NCBI GenBank assembly: GCA_947311475.1
Contig: CAMZLK010000124.1
Location: forward strand, 1 to 38,090
Length of the DNA stretch: 38,090 nt
Source: an uncultured Desulfocapsa sp.
GTDB taxonomy: Bacteria > Desulfobacterota > Desulfobulbia > Desulfobulbales > Desulfocapsaceae
Direction of reading: 5' to 3'
In this document: positions 6,302-14,547 of the stretch, piece after piece
Numbering within the stretch: position 1 is the stretch's first letter
Layout of the letters: each line of letters starts with the position of its first letter
Translations under genes and position numbers: made by a program
Notes under the pieces: generated by a model
Seen by the model: only the letters and a program-made list of their open reading frames with translations
Databases searched by the model: none
Told to the model about the DNA's origin: nothing

Positions 6302-7210
6302 TTAAATGGAAACAGGTCCATCGAGTGATGTTTTATCATCAAGCGAATCTATTTTTTGCTGTAACTTTTCCCAGATATCCCGGATTGATAAAGAGGCGGG
6401 GCTTGTGTTGCTGCTGGTTACAGCTACACCCTGGAGCTGGCAGTCGATGACTTCCCTGTCAAAGGGGATTTTTCCTAGAAGCTTCACACCTCTTGTCGTG
6501 CAGGCGGTTTCAATTTTATCACTCATTTCAGGATGCAGATCCCATTTATTTATACAGATGAGTGCCGGAATCTTAAAGTGATCGGTGAGATCAAGAATTC
6601 GCTCAAGATCGTGCTGTCCGGATAATGTTGGCTCTGTGATTACAACAGCAAGATCTACGTTTGATAGGGAGGCAATGACCGGGCAGCCAACTCCCGGGGC
6701 TCCGTCAATCAGGATAAGCTCAGTTGAAGTCTCTTCTGCAAGTTCTCTTGCTTTATTTTTAATAAAAGAGACCAGCTTTCCTGAATTTTCTTCTCCTGCA
6801 AAGAGTTGTGCATGGACAAGTGTCCCATAGTCCGTGTCTGCCACATACCAGGAACCGCAGTGGTTTTCATCGAGAATGATACATTCTTCCGGGCAAAAGT
6901 GGGCGCAAACGCCGCAACCTTCACAATTTATCTCGGAAATGACGGCAGTATCCTCCATGGTGACTGAATCGAATTGGCAGAGTTCAGCGCACATTCCACA
7001 GCTACTGCATTTGTCTGCGTCAACTCGTGCTTTAACACCTGATTTGAACTCGTGTTCTTCGGTCGGGCGCGGAGTGAGAAGAAGATGGAGGTCGGAAGCA
7101 TCCACGTCGCAATCCACCAGGATTTTATTTTCTGCCAAATGGGCAAAGGATCCGACAATACTTGTTTTACCCGTGCCTCCTTTACCACTAACTATTAGTA
7201 TTTCTTTCAT
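6302..7210 (-). CDS. MinD-superfamily P-loop ATPase with inserted ferredoxin domain (orp-type)
   Basis: 302 residues. The deviant Walker A of the MinD/Mrp family, GKGGTGKT, lies at 9-16. A two-cluster ferredoxin domain is inserted at about 62-115: C68, C71, C74, C78 (CSSCGMCAELC) and C96, C99, C102, C106 (CEGCGVCAHFC), predicted to bind two [4Fe-4S] clusters. The ATPase fold resumes with ELILIDGAPGVGCPVIASL and VITEPTLSGQHDLERIL. Such paired ATPases accompany the orange protein (a Mo-Cu cluster protein) of Desulfovibrio. It is third in a minus-strand operon after 8664-8197 and 8171-7320. The 109-base gap to the second gene holds repeat D. A role in metal-cluster assembly or cell division is inferred from context. 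Confidence 0.85.
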   Translation of the reverse strand: MKEILIVSGKGGTGKTSIVGSFAHLAENKILVDCDVDASDLHLLLTPRPTEEHEFKSGVKARVDADKCSSCGMCAELCQFDSVTMEDTAVISEINCEGCGVCAHFCPEECIILDENHCGSWYVADTDYGTLVHAQLFAGEENSGKLVSFIKNKARELAEETSTELILIDGAPGVGCPVIASLSNVDLAVVITEPTLSGQHDLERILDLTDHFKIPALICINKWDLHPEMSDKIETACTTRGVKLLGKIPFDREVIDCQLQGVAVTSSNTSPASLSIRDIWEKLQQKIDSLDDKTSLDGPVSI

Positions 7211-7260
7211 AGCTTCACCGTTATTTTTCGATTTCTAAGGCGAGTTGAGACAGCATGTTG

Positions 7261-7373
7261 CTAACGCAGGTGAACTGCAAGTAAGTTCTTGGTGGTATAA
7301 CATGATAATATGATTGCAATTACCCCTCCCCAGTTTCTTGTTTTATATTGCAGAAATCATGAAGTAAGGCACT
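7261..7373 (+). repeat. Copy D of ~110-bp intergenic repeat family, overlapping a gene end
   Basis: It begins CTAACGCAGGTGAACTGCAA and ends GAAGTAAGGCACT, closest to copy A. It lies inside the orp-like operon, and 54 of its bases are read as the last 17 codons plus stop of the ATPase gene 7320-8171. The terminal hairpin is GCAG-GTGAA-CTGC. Confidence 0.75.
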
Positions 7374-8171
7374 AAAAACTGCGCGGAACTCTGGTACTGT
7401 TTCCACAAGAGTTTTTCCTCGTGCGTATCCTTCGGCGATGTCACGTTGAAATGGGATTTCAAGGAGCACTGGAATATTTTCAGCTTCACAATAGTTTTTT
7501 ACACCCTTATTTCCAAGATCAGATCGGTTAATGATAACACCAGCGGGTATCTTGAAATTGTTTAGAACTGTTACGGCAAGCTTTAAGTCATGGAGGCCAA
7601 ATGGAGTTGGCTCGGTAACAAGTATTACATAATCAGCGTCACCGATACTTTCAACAAAAGGACATGAAGTACCGGGGGGAGCATCAATTATGACCAGCTT
7701 TTCAGGATCAGCTTTTTGTTTTACCGCTTTTAAGAGTGGAACTCCCATGGCCTCTCCAATGCGGACACGGCCGTGGACAAAATGGATATCGCCTGCCATA
7801 CCAGATTCCAGAAGCCCGATTTCTCTCTTTTCCCTGATGAGTGCATCTTCTTCACAAACCAGAAAACAGCCCAGGCAGGAGTGACACATTTCCGGAAACA
7901 GCATTACGTTTTCGCCAAATTGAACAATTGCATTAAAACTGCAAATATCCCGGCATTTTCCACAGGCAGTACAGCGCGACTCATCAAGCTTTGGGATAGT
8001 TACAAAACAGGTTTCGCTGAAATCAAATTCAGGTTTTAGAAATATATGTCCGTTTGGCTCTTCTACATCACAGTCAAGGTATTGAGTCGCTGTATCTGCG
8101 CTTAGAGCAAGGCTGGTGGAAATTGTTGTTTTTCCCGTGCCCCCTTTGCCGCTGGCAACCGCTATCTGCAT
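7320..8171 (-). CDS. MinD-superfamily P-loop ATPase with inserted ferredoxin domain, second paralogue
   Basis: 283 residues with the same plan as its neighbour at 6302-7210. GKGGTGKT lies at 8-15, then two cysteine clusters, CTACGKCRDIC (C67-C77) and CHSCLGCFLVC (about 96-106), then KLVIIDAPPGTSCPFVES and VTEPTPFGLHDLKLAV. The A-to-P change in the DAPPGTSC motif is typical of one of the two orp/NifB-associated paralogues. A GGAG box lies about ten bases before the ATG. The C-terminal segment ALLHDFCNIKQETGEG and the stop codon are supplied by repeat D, so the original 3' end was probably replaced. It likely forms a heterodimer or alternates with the other ATPase. Confidence 0.85.
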   Translation of the reverse strand: MQIAVASGKGGTGKTTISTSLALSADTATQYLDCDVEEPNGHIFLKPEFDFSETCFVTIPKLDESRCTACGKCRDICSFNAIVQFGENVMLFPEMCHSCLGCFLVCEEDALIREKREIGLLESGMAGDIHFVHGRVRIGEAMGVPLLKAVKQKADPEKLVIIDAPPGTSCPFVESIGDADYVILVTEPTPFGLHDLKLAVTVLNNFKIPAGVIINRSDLGNKGVKNYCEAENIPVLLEIPFQRDIAEGYARGKTLVETVPEFRAVFSALLHDFCNIKQETGEG

Positions 8172-8196
8172 GGTATTTTTCTCCGTATTCTTTTAT

Positions 8197-8664
8197 TTAT
8201 CTGCGACATTGACCGCGGCCTTGTCCTTTACCCTGTCCCCGGCCCTGGCCATTGCCACATCCGCAACCTCGGCCTTGACTCCGACCACCATTTTGAGTGG
8301 GGGGCTGTGTTTGTCTCTGACTTGCCTCTTGTGGGGAAACTCTCGCAGTTCCTGTGTATTGATTAATGGCATCAAGTATGCTGCCGCTGACATCATTTAC
8401 TGCCTTTACACCGGCTTTTTCAAGTACAGGTAAAGCTTTGGGGCCGACTCTACCGGTGAGGAGTGCTTCCACTCCTTTGTCTGCAACTTGCGCTGCTGCT
8501 GAAATTCCGGCACCGTGGGCTGCTTCTTTTCCTGCGGTGTTATTAATTGTTTCAATTAACTGCTTGGTGTCGGTGTCTACAATCAGGAACCATGCTGCCC
8601 GTCCAAAACGGGGGTCAACCGTTGAATCCAAGGTGTTTCCTGTTGCTGTTATTGCAATTTTCAT
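8197..8664 (-). CDS. NifX/NafY-like (dinitrogenase iron-molybdenum cofactor family) protein with Gly/Gln/Arg/Cys-rich tail
   Basis: 155 residues from the ATG at 8664, chosen over one four codons earlier because GGAGAC lies six bases before it. Residues 1-105 match the NifB/NifX/NafY cofactor-binding fold: MKIAITATGNTLDSTVDPRFGRA, then the DTDT..IETINN block, GAGISAAAQVADKGVEALLTG and VGPKALPVLEKAGVKAV. This is the family of the Desulfovibrio orange protein. The tail after ~130 is low-complexity (GRGCGCGNGQGRGQGKGQGR) with three cysteines, a possible extra metal or nucleic-acid contact not in the core fold. First gene of the operon with two ferredoxin-ATPases. A Mo/Cu or Fe-S cluster carrier role is inferred. 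Confidence 0.85.
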   Translation of the reverse strand: MKIAITATGNTLDSTVDPRFGRAAWFLIVDTDTKQLIETINNTAGKEAAHGAGISAAAQVADKGVEALLTGRVGPKALPVLEKAGVKAVNDVSGSILDAINQYTGTARVSPQEASQRQTQPPTQNGGRSQGRGCGCGNGQGRGQGKGQGRGQCRR

Positions 8665-8710
8665 AATTGTCTCCATTTAAATTTTGCACCTGTTGACACA
8701 CTTTGTTATG

Positions 8711-8735
8711 TGCCATTACACAAAACATAATGGCA
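8711..8735. promoter_or_regulatory. Inverted repeat upstream of the orp-like operon
   Basis: TGCCATTA (8711-8718) and TAATGGCA (8728-8735) are perfect inverted repeats with a 9-base spacer, 47 bases upstream of the operon's first start codon. The elements CATTACACAAAA and CATTATGCACAAAA also repeat directly through this stretch. It could be an operator; as the upstream gene on the same strand ends at 8829, a role in termination is possible but there is no T-run. Confidence 0.4.
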
Positions 8736-8828
8736 TTATGCACAAAATCAAGGGCGGATGGAAAATGCTTTCAAATAAAATAAGAGCTGGGAGTTTGCAG
8801 TTATTTCCGGACGGCTCCTTACTGCTAA

Positions 8829-9629
8829 TCAGCGAATAATTGTTCTTGGTTTGTGGTACCCGGATGGGGCAGTGGTGTTTGGCATCAGGATGCCTTCCTG
8901 GCCAATGATGGTTCCCGGGTTGGTAACCGAGTTGCAACCGGTTTGTGCTCCATCACCAAGTATGGCGCCAAATTTTCGTCGTCCAGTATCGACCAGTCCA
9001 TTTTCTGTCCGAATAGAAACATTTCCGCCCAAAAATTTGAGATTGGCAAATTTTGTTCCGGCACCGAGATTGGCGTCCTGGCCAAGGATGGAATCACCAA
9101 GATAGGCAAAATGACCTGCCTTGGCGTCATTTAAGAAAATAGAATGTTTCACTTCAGTGGTGTGTCCTACAACGCATCTTTTTCCTGTGAGACAGTATCC
9201 ACGAAGGTATGCCCCTTGTCGGACTTCTGTGCACTCGCCGATAATCGCAGGTGATTTGATCAGTGCTCCACCTTCCACCAGTGCTCCTTCACCGATGTCG
9301 ATTCTGTCACCAAAAAGAATTGCACCTGCCATGATAATTGCGGCGCCTGTCAGTTCGGAATTGCCTTTACGTATTAATAGATTACCTTTGGTCGTGTCTC
9401 CATGTTTAACTGTGTATCCCACTGCGGAAAAAATTTGTCCCTGATGGAGAATGACAGCTTGTTGAAGAGGGACACCGTCCTGAATCAGTTCGGAATTAAA
9501 TTTTGGATACTCGTGGTTGTCCATATAATTTTTTAGATTGTTCAATGCTTCCCACACTGGTTTGTTATTATCAAAAAGAGTAGCATGGGGGTAATCTGAC
9601 AGGTCAAAAAAAGATTTTGTAGTAAGCAT
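8829..9629 (-). CDS. Left-handed beta-helix (hexapeptide) protein, GlmU C-terminal-like
   Basis: 266 residues. After an ~80-residue helical N-terminus (KSFFDLSDYPHATLF, then NNLKNYMDN) the rest shows hexapeptide repeats: GAAIIMAGAILFGDRIDIGEGALVEGGALI, SPAIIGECTEVRQGAYLRG, CVVGHTTEVKHS, then LGDSILGQDANLGAGTKFANL and GRRKFGAILGDGAQTGCNSV. The last blocks resemble the acyl-transfer end of GlmU and sugar-nucleotidyltransferases (LGAGT..NL, GxxIGDxxxxGxNS), but there is no nucleotidyltransferase domain. It probably transfers an acetyl or acyl group to a sugar nucleotide, or is a relative without that activity. An AAGGAAAT box precedes the ATG. It is divergent from lon. Confidence 0.75.
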   Translation of the reverse strand: MLTTKSFFDLSDYPHATLFDNNKPVWEALNNLKNYMDNHEYPKFNSELIQDGVPLQQAVILHQGQIFSAVGYTVKHGDTTKGNLLIRKGNSELTGAAIIMAGAILFGDRIDIGEGALVEGGALIKSPAIIGECTEVRQGAYLRGYCLTGKRCVVGHTTEVKHSIFLNDAKAGHFAYLGDSILGQDANLGAGTKFANLKFLGGNVSIRTENGLVDTGRRKFGAILGDGAQTGCNSVTNPGTIIGQEGILMPNTTAPSGYHKPRTIIR

Positions 9630-9739
9630 TATTTCCTTCTTGCTGAGAGGATAGGGTAACTAACGGACAGTGTTGATGAATATTGAAACAGTATGGAGTA
9701 AAACTGTGAAATATTCAAGAAAAAATGAATGAAGAGTTA

Positions 9740-9793
9740 TCACAGACGAATGCTGGCTTGACTTCAATATGTCCAGTGTTTACGTTTCTGTGA
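9740..9793. promoter_or_regulatory. Candidate lon promoter region
   Basis: TTGACT at 9758-9763 is a plausible -35 for lon; the -10 is poor (TACGTT at a 17-base spacing). TCACAGA (9740-9746) and TCTGTGA (9787-9793) are inverted repeats bracketing it. No CIRCE element is seen. Weak evidence. Confidence 0.25.
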
Positions 9794-9844
9794 CTATTAT
9801 AAGTATATATAAATAATTCTCTTCTTGATTTCAGGAGGTTTTTT

Positions 9845-12247
9845 GTGGATTTTAATGATTCCTTATCCATAGGCATGGACGATTTTACGGACCATGAAGA
9901 TATGGTTATACCACCCGAATTGCCGATGATGGCAGTCCGGGATGTTGTTGTTTTTAATTATATGATTATTCCGCTTTTTGTAGGACGTCCCAGTTCTGTT
10001 GAGGCAGTAAATGCTGCACTTGAAGGAGATAAGCTCCTCATGCTTCTCACCCAGAAAGACGCCACCCGCGACAATCCGGAGCCGGAAGATCTCTATAAAA
10101 CAGGCATGGTGTGCATGGTTATGCGTACCTTGAAACTTCCTGACGGGAGATTGAAAGTGCTTGTACAGGCTGTATCCAAGGCAAAAGTGAAAAAATATTC
10201 ACAGACGGAGCCTTATTGTCTGGTTAAGATTAAGACCCTTATAGAAGAAGAAGCAGACGTAACTGATGTGGCCACTGAAGCGCTCATGCGCACGGTGCGG
10301 GAACAGACAGAAAAGATTATGTCGCTTCGCGGTATTCTCTCGGCTGATTTGATGATGATCATCAACAATATTGAAGAACCCGGACGATTGGCTGATCTTG
10401 TTGGCTCGAATCTACGTTTGAAAATAACAGAATCACAGGCCATCCTTGAAGAATTAAATCCAGTAAAACGCTTGCAGCTTGTCAATGACTTGCTGACTAA
10501 AGAGCTGGAAGTCTCAACGGTTCAGGCCAAAATTCAATCGGATGCCAAGGAAGAAATGAGCAAATCGCAGCGCGAATATTATTTGCGTGAACAGCTCCAT
10601 GCGCTGCAAAAGGAACTTGGTGATGTTGATGAACGTGGTCAGGAAATTGATGACCTGCTACGTAAGCTCAAAAAGACCAAGATGCCGAAATCAGTACGTA
10701 AAGAGGCCAAAAAACAGGTTAATCGTATGGAGATGATGCACCCTGATTCCTCTGAGGCAACCATCATCCGTACCTATATTGATTGGATTCTTGATGTTCC
10801 CTGGAAAAAAGGAACCAAAGATAAGCTGGATCTTGTGGCTGCAAAAAAAGTACTCGATAACGACCACTTTGGTTTGGATAAAATTAAAGAGCGGATTCTT
10901 GAATACCTTGCTGTACGCAAATTAAATCCCGATACCAAAGGGCCGATCCTGTGTTTTATCGGGCCACCAGGTGTTGGAAAAACATCTCTTGGGCAATCCA
11001 TTGCAAGGGCAATGGGAAGAAAGTTTTATCGTCTTTCCCTTGGTGGAATGCGTGATGAGGCGGAAATTCGTGGACATCGGCGGACATATATTGGTGCTAT
11101 GCCTGGTAGAATTATTCAAGGCTTAAAAACAGTTAATTCAAATAATCCCCTTTTCATGATGGATGAGGTCGATAAAATCGGCTCAGACTATCGTGGTGAT
11201 CCTTCTTCTGCTCTTTTGGAGGTGCTTGACCCTGAACAAAATTTTGAATTTACCGATCACTATATGAATATGCCCTTTGATCTTTCCAAGGTCATGTTTA
11301 TAACCACAGCCAACAGATACGATACCATTCCAGGGCCGCTGCTGGACAGGATGGAAATCATAGAACTTTCAGGGTATACGCTGGAAGAGAAGGTGGTTAT
11401 TGCCAATAAGTATCTGTTACCCCGCCAGGTTAAAGAGAATGGTATTAAACCCCGGCATCTAAAGTTTGCAGATGGCGCACTTGCATATATTGTCAGCCAT
11501 TATACCCATGAAGCGGGTTTACGAAATCTTGAGCGTGAAATCGGTAAGATTTGCCGTAAGGTCGCAAGAAAAATTGCAGAAGGCGGTAAGGGGCCATATT
11601 CCATAAGCCGTAATACCCTTGACCGTTACCTTGGTCCTCCTAAAACCATACCAGAGTCAGAACTTGAGCAGTTATACCAACCCGGTTTAGTTACAGGTCT
11701 TGCCTGGACTGAGGTGGGGGGTGAAATTCTGACCATTGAGGTAAACATCATGCCTGGTAAAGGTAAGATGACACTCACAGGACAGCTTGGTGATGTGATG
11801 AAAGAGTCCGTACAGGCTGCTCTAACGTATTGTCGAAGCCGTTGTGATGAGCTTGGTGTGAAAGAGGACTATTTCGATAGTCATGACATGCATGTTCATG
11901 TGCCTGCAGGCGCTATCCCAAAAGATGGACCTTCTGCTGGAATCACTATGGCTACGGCTATTTACTCTGCTATTACCGGAAAAAAGGTAACCAAAAAACT
12001 GGCAATGACAGGAGAAGTGACATTGCGAGGCAGAGTGCTGCCCATTGGTGGATTGAAAGAAAAAGCACTGGCTGCAGTTCGAGCCGACCTAAACCAGGTA
12101 ATTATTCCTGCGCAGAATGAAAAGGATCTGGTTGAAATTCCGCCGGAGATACGGAAAAAAATGACATTTTATCCCGTAAAAGATATGGATGAGGTGGTTG
12201 CGATTGCCTTTAACGGCGAAAATAAGAAGAAGTTGAAGAAGAAATAG
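9845..12247 (+). CDS. lon: ATP-dependent protease Lon
   Basis: 800 residues, the usual length of LonA. It starts with GTG at 9845, decided by an AGGAGG box at 9833-9838 six bases upstream. The N-terminal substrate-binding domain (about 25-220) starts at [20 protein letters not shown]. The coiled-coil linker contains [20 protein letters not shown]. Walker [10 protein letters not shown] is at 373-381 and Walker B is [11 protein letters not shown]. The protease domain has the Ser-Lys dyad: S697 in [10 protein letters not shown] and K740 in GLKEK, 43 residues apart as in E. coli Lon (679/722). It degrades misfolded and regulatory proteins, including antitoxins, which matters in a window with five toxin-antitoxin loci. 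The C-terminus is lysine-rich (ENKKKLKKK). mltG follows 10 bases later. Confidence 0.96.
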   Translation: MDFNDSLSIGMDDFTDHEDMVIPPELPMMAVRDVVVFNYMIIPLFVGRPSSVEAVNAALEGDKLLMLLTQKDATRDNPEPEDLYKTGMVCMVMRTLKLPDGRLKVLVQAVSKAKVKKYSQTEPYCLVKIKTLIEEEADVTDVATEALMRTVREQTEKIMSLRGILSADLMMIINNIEEPGRLADLVGSNLRLKITESQAILEELNPVKRLQLVNDLLTKELEVSTVQAKIQSDAKEEMSKSQREYYLREQLHALQKELGDVDERGQEIDDLLRKLKKTKMPKSVRKEAKKQVNRMEMMHPDSSEATIIRTYIDWILDVPWKKGTKDKLDLVAAKKVLDNDHFGLDKIKERILEYLAVRKLNPDTKGPILCFIGPPGVGKTSLGQSIARAMGRKFYRLSLGGMRDEAEIRGHRRTYIGAMPGRIIQGLKTVNSNNPLFMMDEVDKIGSDYRGDPSSALLEVLDPEQNFEFTDHYMNMPFDLSKVMFITTANRYDTIPGPLLDRMEIIELSGYTLEEKVVIANKYLLPRQVKENGIKPRHLKFADGALAYIVSHYTHEAGLRNLEREIGKICRKVARKIAEGGKGPYSISRNTLDRYLGPPKTIPESELEQLYQPGLVTGLAWTEVGGEILTIEVNIMPGKGKMTLTGQLGDVMKESVQAALTYCRSRCDELGVKEDYFDSHDMHVHVPAGAIPKDGPSAGITMATAIYSAITGKKVTKKLAMTGEVTLRGRVLPIGGLKEKALAAVRADLNQVIIPAQNEKDLVEIPPEIRKKMTFYPVKDMDEVVAIAFNGENKKKLKKK

Positions 12248-12257
12248 TCAGGTAGTG

Positions 12258-13325
12258 ATGGTAGCAGAAGATCAGAATTCCTGCGGTGGTACCACTGAAA
12301 AAAAGGTCATCCTTGTGTTGGCCATCTCTCTTTTTGCTGTTTTGCTGTGCCTTGCAGGCTGGTTTTTACAGTTTACGACTCAGGTAGCAGCAGGAAATAA
12401 GAGTGAATCGGAGGTTGTTATTGTCCCCAAGGGAGCCTCTGTGAAGGAAATAAACACCATTTTAGCAGGATCAGGTCTTGTGAAAGATGATGTGCGTTTT
12501 CTTTTTCTTGCGCGCTATCTTGGGCTTGCTTCCAGGTTGCAGGCAGGCGAGTTTGCTTTGCATCGTGGTCAGACACCTCAGGAACTACTTAAAGAACTGG
12601 CCACTGCAAAACCTATTCAGCACGCTGTTATCATTCGGGAAGGATTGAATATTGCTGAGATTGCAAGGGTCTTTGCGGATGGTGGCTGGTGTGATGCAGA
12701 AGACTTTATTCACCTGGCAGAAGATCCCGTTTTTTTGAAAAGTTTAGGGCTTGGCTCACGTAAAAGTCTGGAAGGGTATTTGTACCCGGATACCTATCAT
12801 CTGACTCGGAAAGGACACACGACAGCTGATCTCATTCGCATGCAGGTGCGTCATTTTTTCACAGTATGGACAGAGATTAAGGCAGTCGCACCCCTTGATT
12901 TATCTCCCTATGAAGTCCTTATCCTGGCTTCCATGGTTGAAAAAGAGACGGCAAAAGCTGAAGAACGCCCACTTATTGCCGGCGTCTTTTTTAATCGTCT
13001 GAAAAAAGGTATGCGTATGCAGTCTGACCCCACAGTTGTATACGGAGTTGAGAATTATTCCGGTAAAATTACTCGAAAGCTCCTGCGAACCCCAACTCCC
13101 TACAATACTTATACCCTGAAACGATTGCCCGTTGGTCCCATCAGTAATCCCGGCAAAGCTGCGTTGTTAGCTGTTTTACATCCAACGAAGAGCAGGTTTT
13201 ATTATTTTGTCTCTCAAAATGATGGGAGCCACAAGTTTTCAGCGACTCTTCGGGAACACAATCGGGCGGTGAATAAATACCAGCGATCAAGGAAAAAGAA
13301 GGTGACAGAAGGTTCAAGGCTGTAG
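12258..13325 (+). CDS. mltG: Endolytic murein transglycosylase MltG (YceG-like)
   Basis: 355 residues from the ATG at 12258; a GTG at 12255 is equally placed relative to the weak AGG box. One transmembrane helix at about 17-38 (KKVILVLAISLFAVLLCLAG) anchors it in the inner membrane. A LysM-like region follows (VPKGASVKEINTILAGSGL). The catalytic domain carries the glutamate motif SMVEKETAKAEER (E228), then VFFNRLKKGMRMQSDPTVVYG and TPYNTYTLKRLPVGPISNPG, all conserved in YceG. It cuts nascent glycan strands and sets their length. It is probably co-transcribed with lon. Its last 12 bases overlap the convergent HD-GYP gene. Confidence 0.94.
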   Translation: MVAEDQNSCGGTTEKKVILVLAISLFAVLLCLAGWFLQFTTQVAAGNKSESEVVIVPKGASVKEINTILAGSGLVKDDVRFLFLARYLGLASRLQAGEFALHRGQTPQELLKELATAKPIQHAVIIREGLNIAEIARVFADGGWCDAEDFIHLAEDPVFLKSLGLGSRKSLEGYLYPDTYHLTRKGHTTADLIRMQVRHFFTVWTEIKAVAPLDLSPYEVLILASMVEKETAKAEERPLIAGVFFNRLKKGMRMQSDPTVVYGVENYSGKITRKLLRTPTPYNTYTLKRLPVGPISNPGKAALLAVLHPTKSRFYYFVSQNDGSHKFSATLREHNRAVNKYQRSRKKKVTEGSRL

Positions 13326-14525
13326 ATCCTGTTTTCTTGCAAGAAGTGCAATGAAATTGTCGACAAGAAAGGGGTTAAAGCTCGTTCCTTTCTTTTTGAC
13401 CAGTAGATCATGAATGAACTTTGCAGAGTTGGGCCTGCGGAAAGGTCTTGAGCACCGCATGGCGTCATAAGTGTCTGCAATGGATATCATCTGACTTACG
13501 ATATTTGTGTGCCATGTTTTCCCAATGCTTGGGTATCCTCCACCATCAAAATGGATATGATGTTCAAGGGCTGCAAGAAATGCCAGTTTGGGCGCGTCAG
13601 CTATACCCAATAGATACCCGGCCCCTTTGGCAGGATGACCTGTAATCACTTTTTGCTCATCCTTATCCAGTGGACCTGGTTTGTTCAGGATTTCTTCTGG
13701 GATAAACGTTTTTCCTATGTCGTATAGTGTCGCAGTTATCCCAATGTCATACAGATACTTTTCTGTAAATCCCAACGATTCTGCCTGGGCGAGTGTCAGG
13801 ATACAAACATTTATTACATGGGTAAAAGTGTATTCGTCACTTGTTTTTAATGTGGTGAGCAAGGAAAGCGGGTTCAGGTTTCTGGAAAATAGATCCACAA
13901 AAGAGGACATGCCTTCCTGTACTCCGCGGAGGTCGGCATTCTGGTTTTTTCTAATTGAAAAGTAGAGTTCCTGTGCCATTGTCAATTGTTTATCCGACAG
14001 GGCGTTCAGCTTAATAATGAGTTCCTGGTTCTTCTCGTTTGTTCTGATGTCAGGACTACTCAAAAAGAGAGGATCCTCTGGTGAAAGAGTGTCTCGTGGT
14101 CCTTCGTTTAGTTTAAGTTTCCCAAAAACAATACCCGGACAGTCTTTAACTGTTGTGATTTCTGGCGAAGAGAGGTCTTTGAGAAAACGGGTCAACTCTA
14201 TCTTTGTGACTTGATGGTTAAAAGTAAGATGGCTGATATTCTTTTCCTGCAGAACCATAATGAAGAGGGAAAAATATTCTGATTCCTCAAAGCGGATGGC
14301 CTTATTATTGATAATTAAGTCATTATCAATAATAAGGATATTTAATTCTTTAGTGGCTCTCAGGGTCTTTTTGAGGCTGATAAAGGCCTTGTCGATCATT
14401 TCTCTGGTCTGCGGGTGGTCGATGGAATATAGACGTGTGTTGCTGATGACAATTCTAAGCAGATAAAGGGTGTTGAATGTGTGTTGATGGATCCGGTTTT
14501 GTTGGTTGATACCAGGAGGTCTCAT
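13314..14525 (-). CDS. HD-GYP-type protein with degenerate HD motif (YD)
   Basis: 403 residues. The N-terminal ~125 residues (YSIDHPQTREMIDKAFISLK...) resemble the start of the neighbouring HEAT-like protein. The C-terminal HD-GYP domain (about 225-400) has H236 (FTHVINV), TGHPAKGAGYL (H297), EHHIHFDGGGYP with GYP at 330-332, and SIADTYDAM. The signature that normally reads LxHDIGK reads LYDIGK (Y268-D269), so the metal-binding histidine of the HD pair is missing, and HHE is HHI. Phosphodiesterase activity against c-di-GMP is therefore doubtful; a binding or scaffold role is possible. Third gene of a minus-strand cluster with a GGDEF-PilZ protein; 22 bases separate it from the HEAT gene. Its end overlaps mltG by 12 bases. 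Confidence 0.85.
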   Translation of the reverse strand: MRPPGINQQNRIHQHTFNTLYLLRIVISNTRLYSIDHPQTREMIDKAFISLKKTLRATKELNILIIDNDLIINNKAIRFEESEYFSLFIMVLQEKNISHLTFNHQVTKIELTRFLKDLSSPEITTVKDCPGIVFGKLKLNEGPRDTLSPEDPLFLSSPDIRTNEKNQELIIKLNALSDKQLTMAQELYFSIRKNQNADLRGVQEGMSSFVDLFSRNLNPLSLLTTLKTSDEYTFTHVINVCILTLAQAESLGFTEKYLYDIGITATLYDIGKTFIPEEILNKPGPLDKDEQKVITGHPAKGAGYLLGIADAPKLAFLAALEHHIHFDGGGYPSIGKTWHTNIVSQMISIADTYDAMRCSRPFRRPNSAKFIHDLLVKKKGTSFNPFLVDNFIALLARKQDLQP

Positions 14526-14547
14526 GATGTTTCGATTTCTTGGCTCT

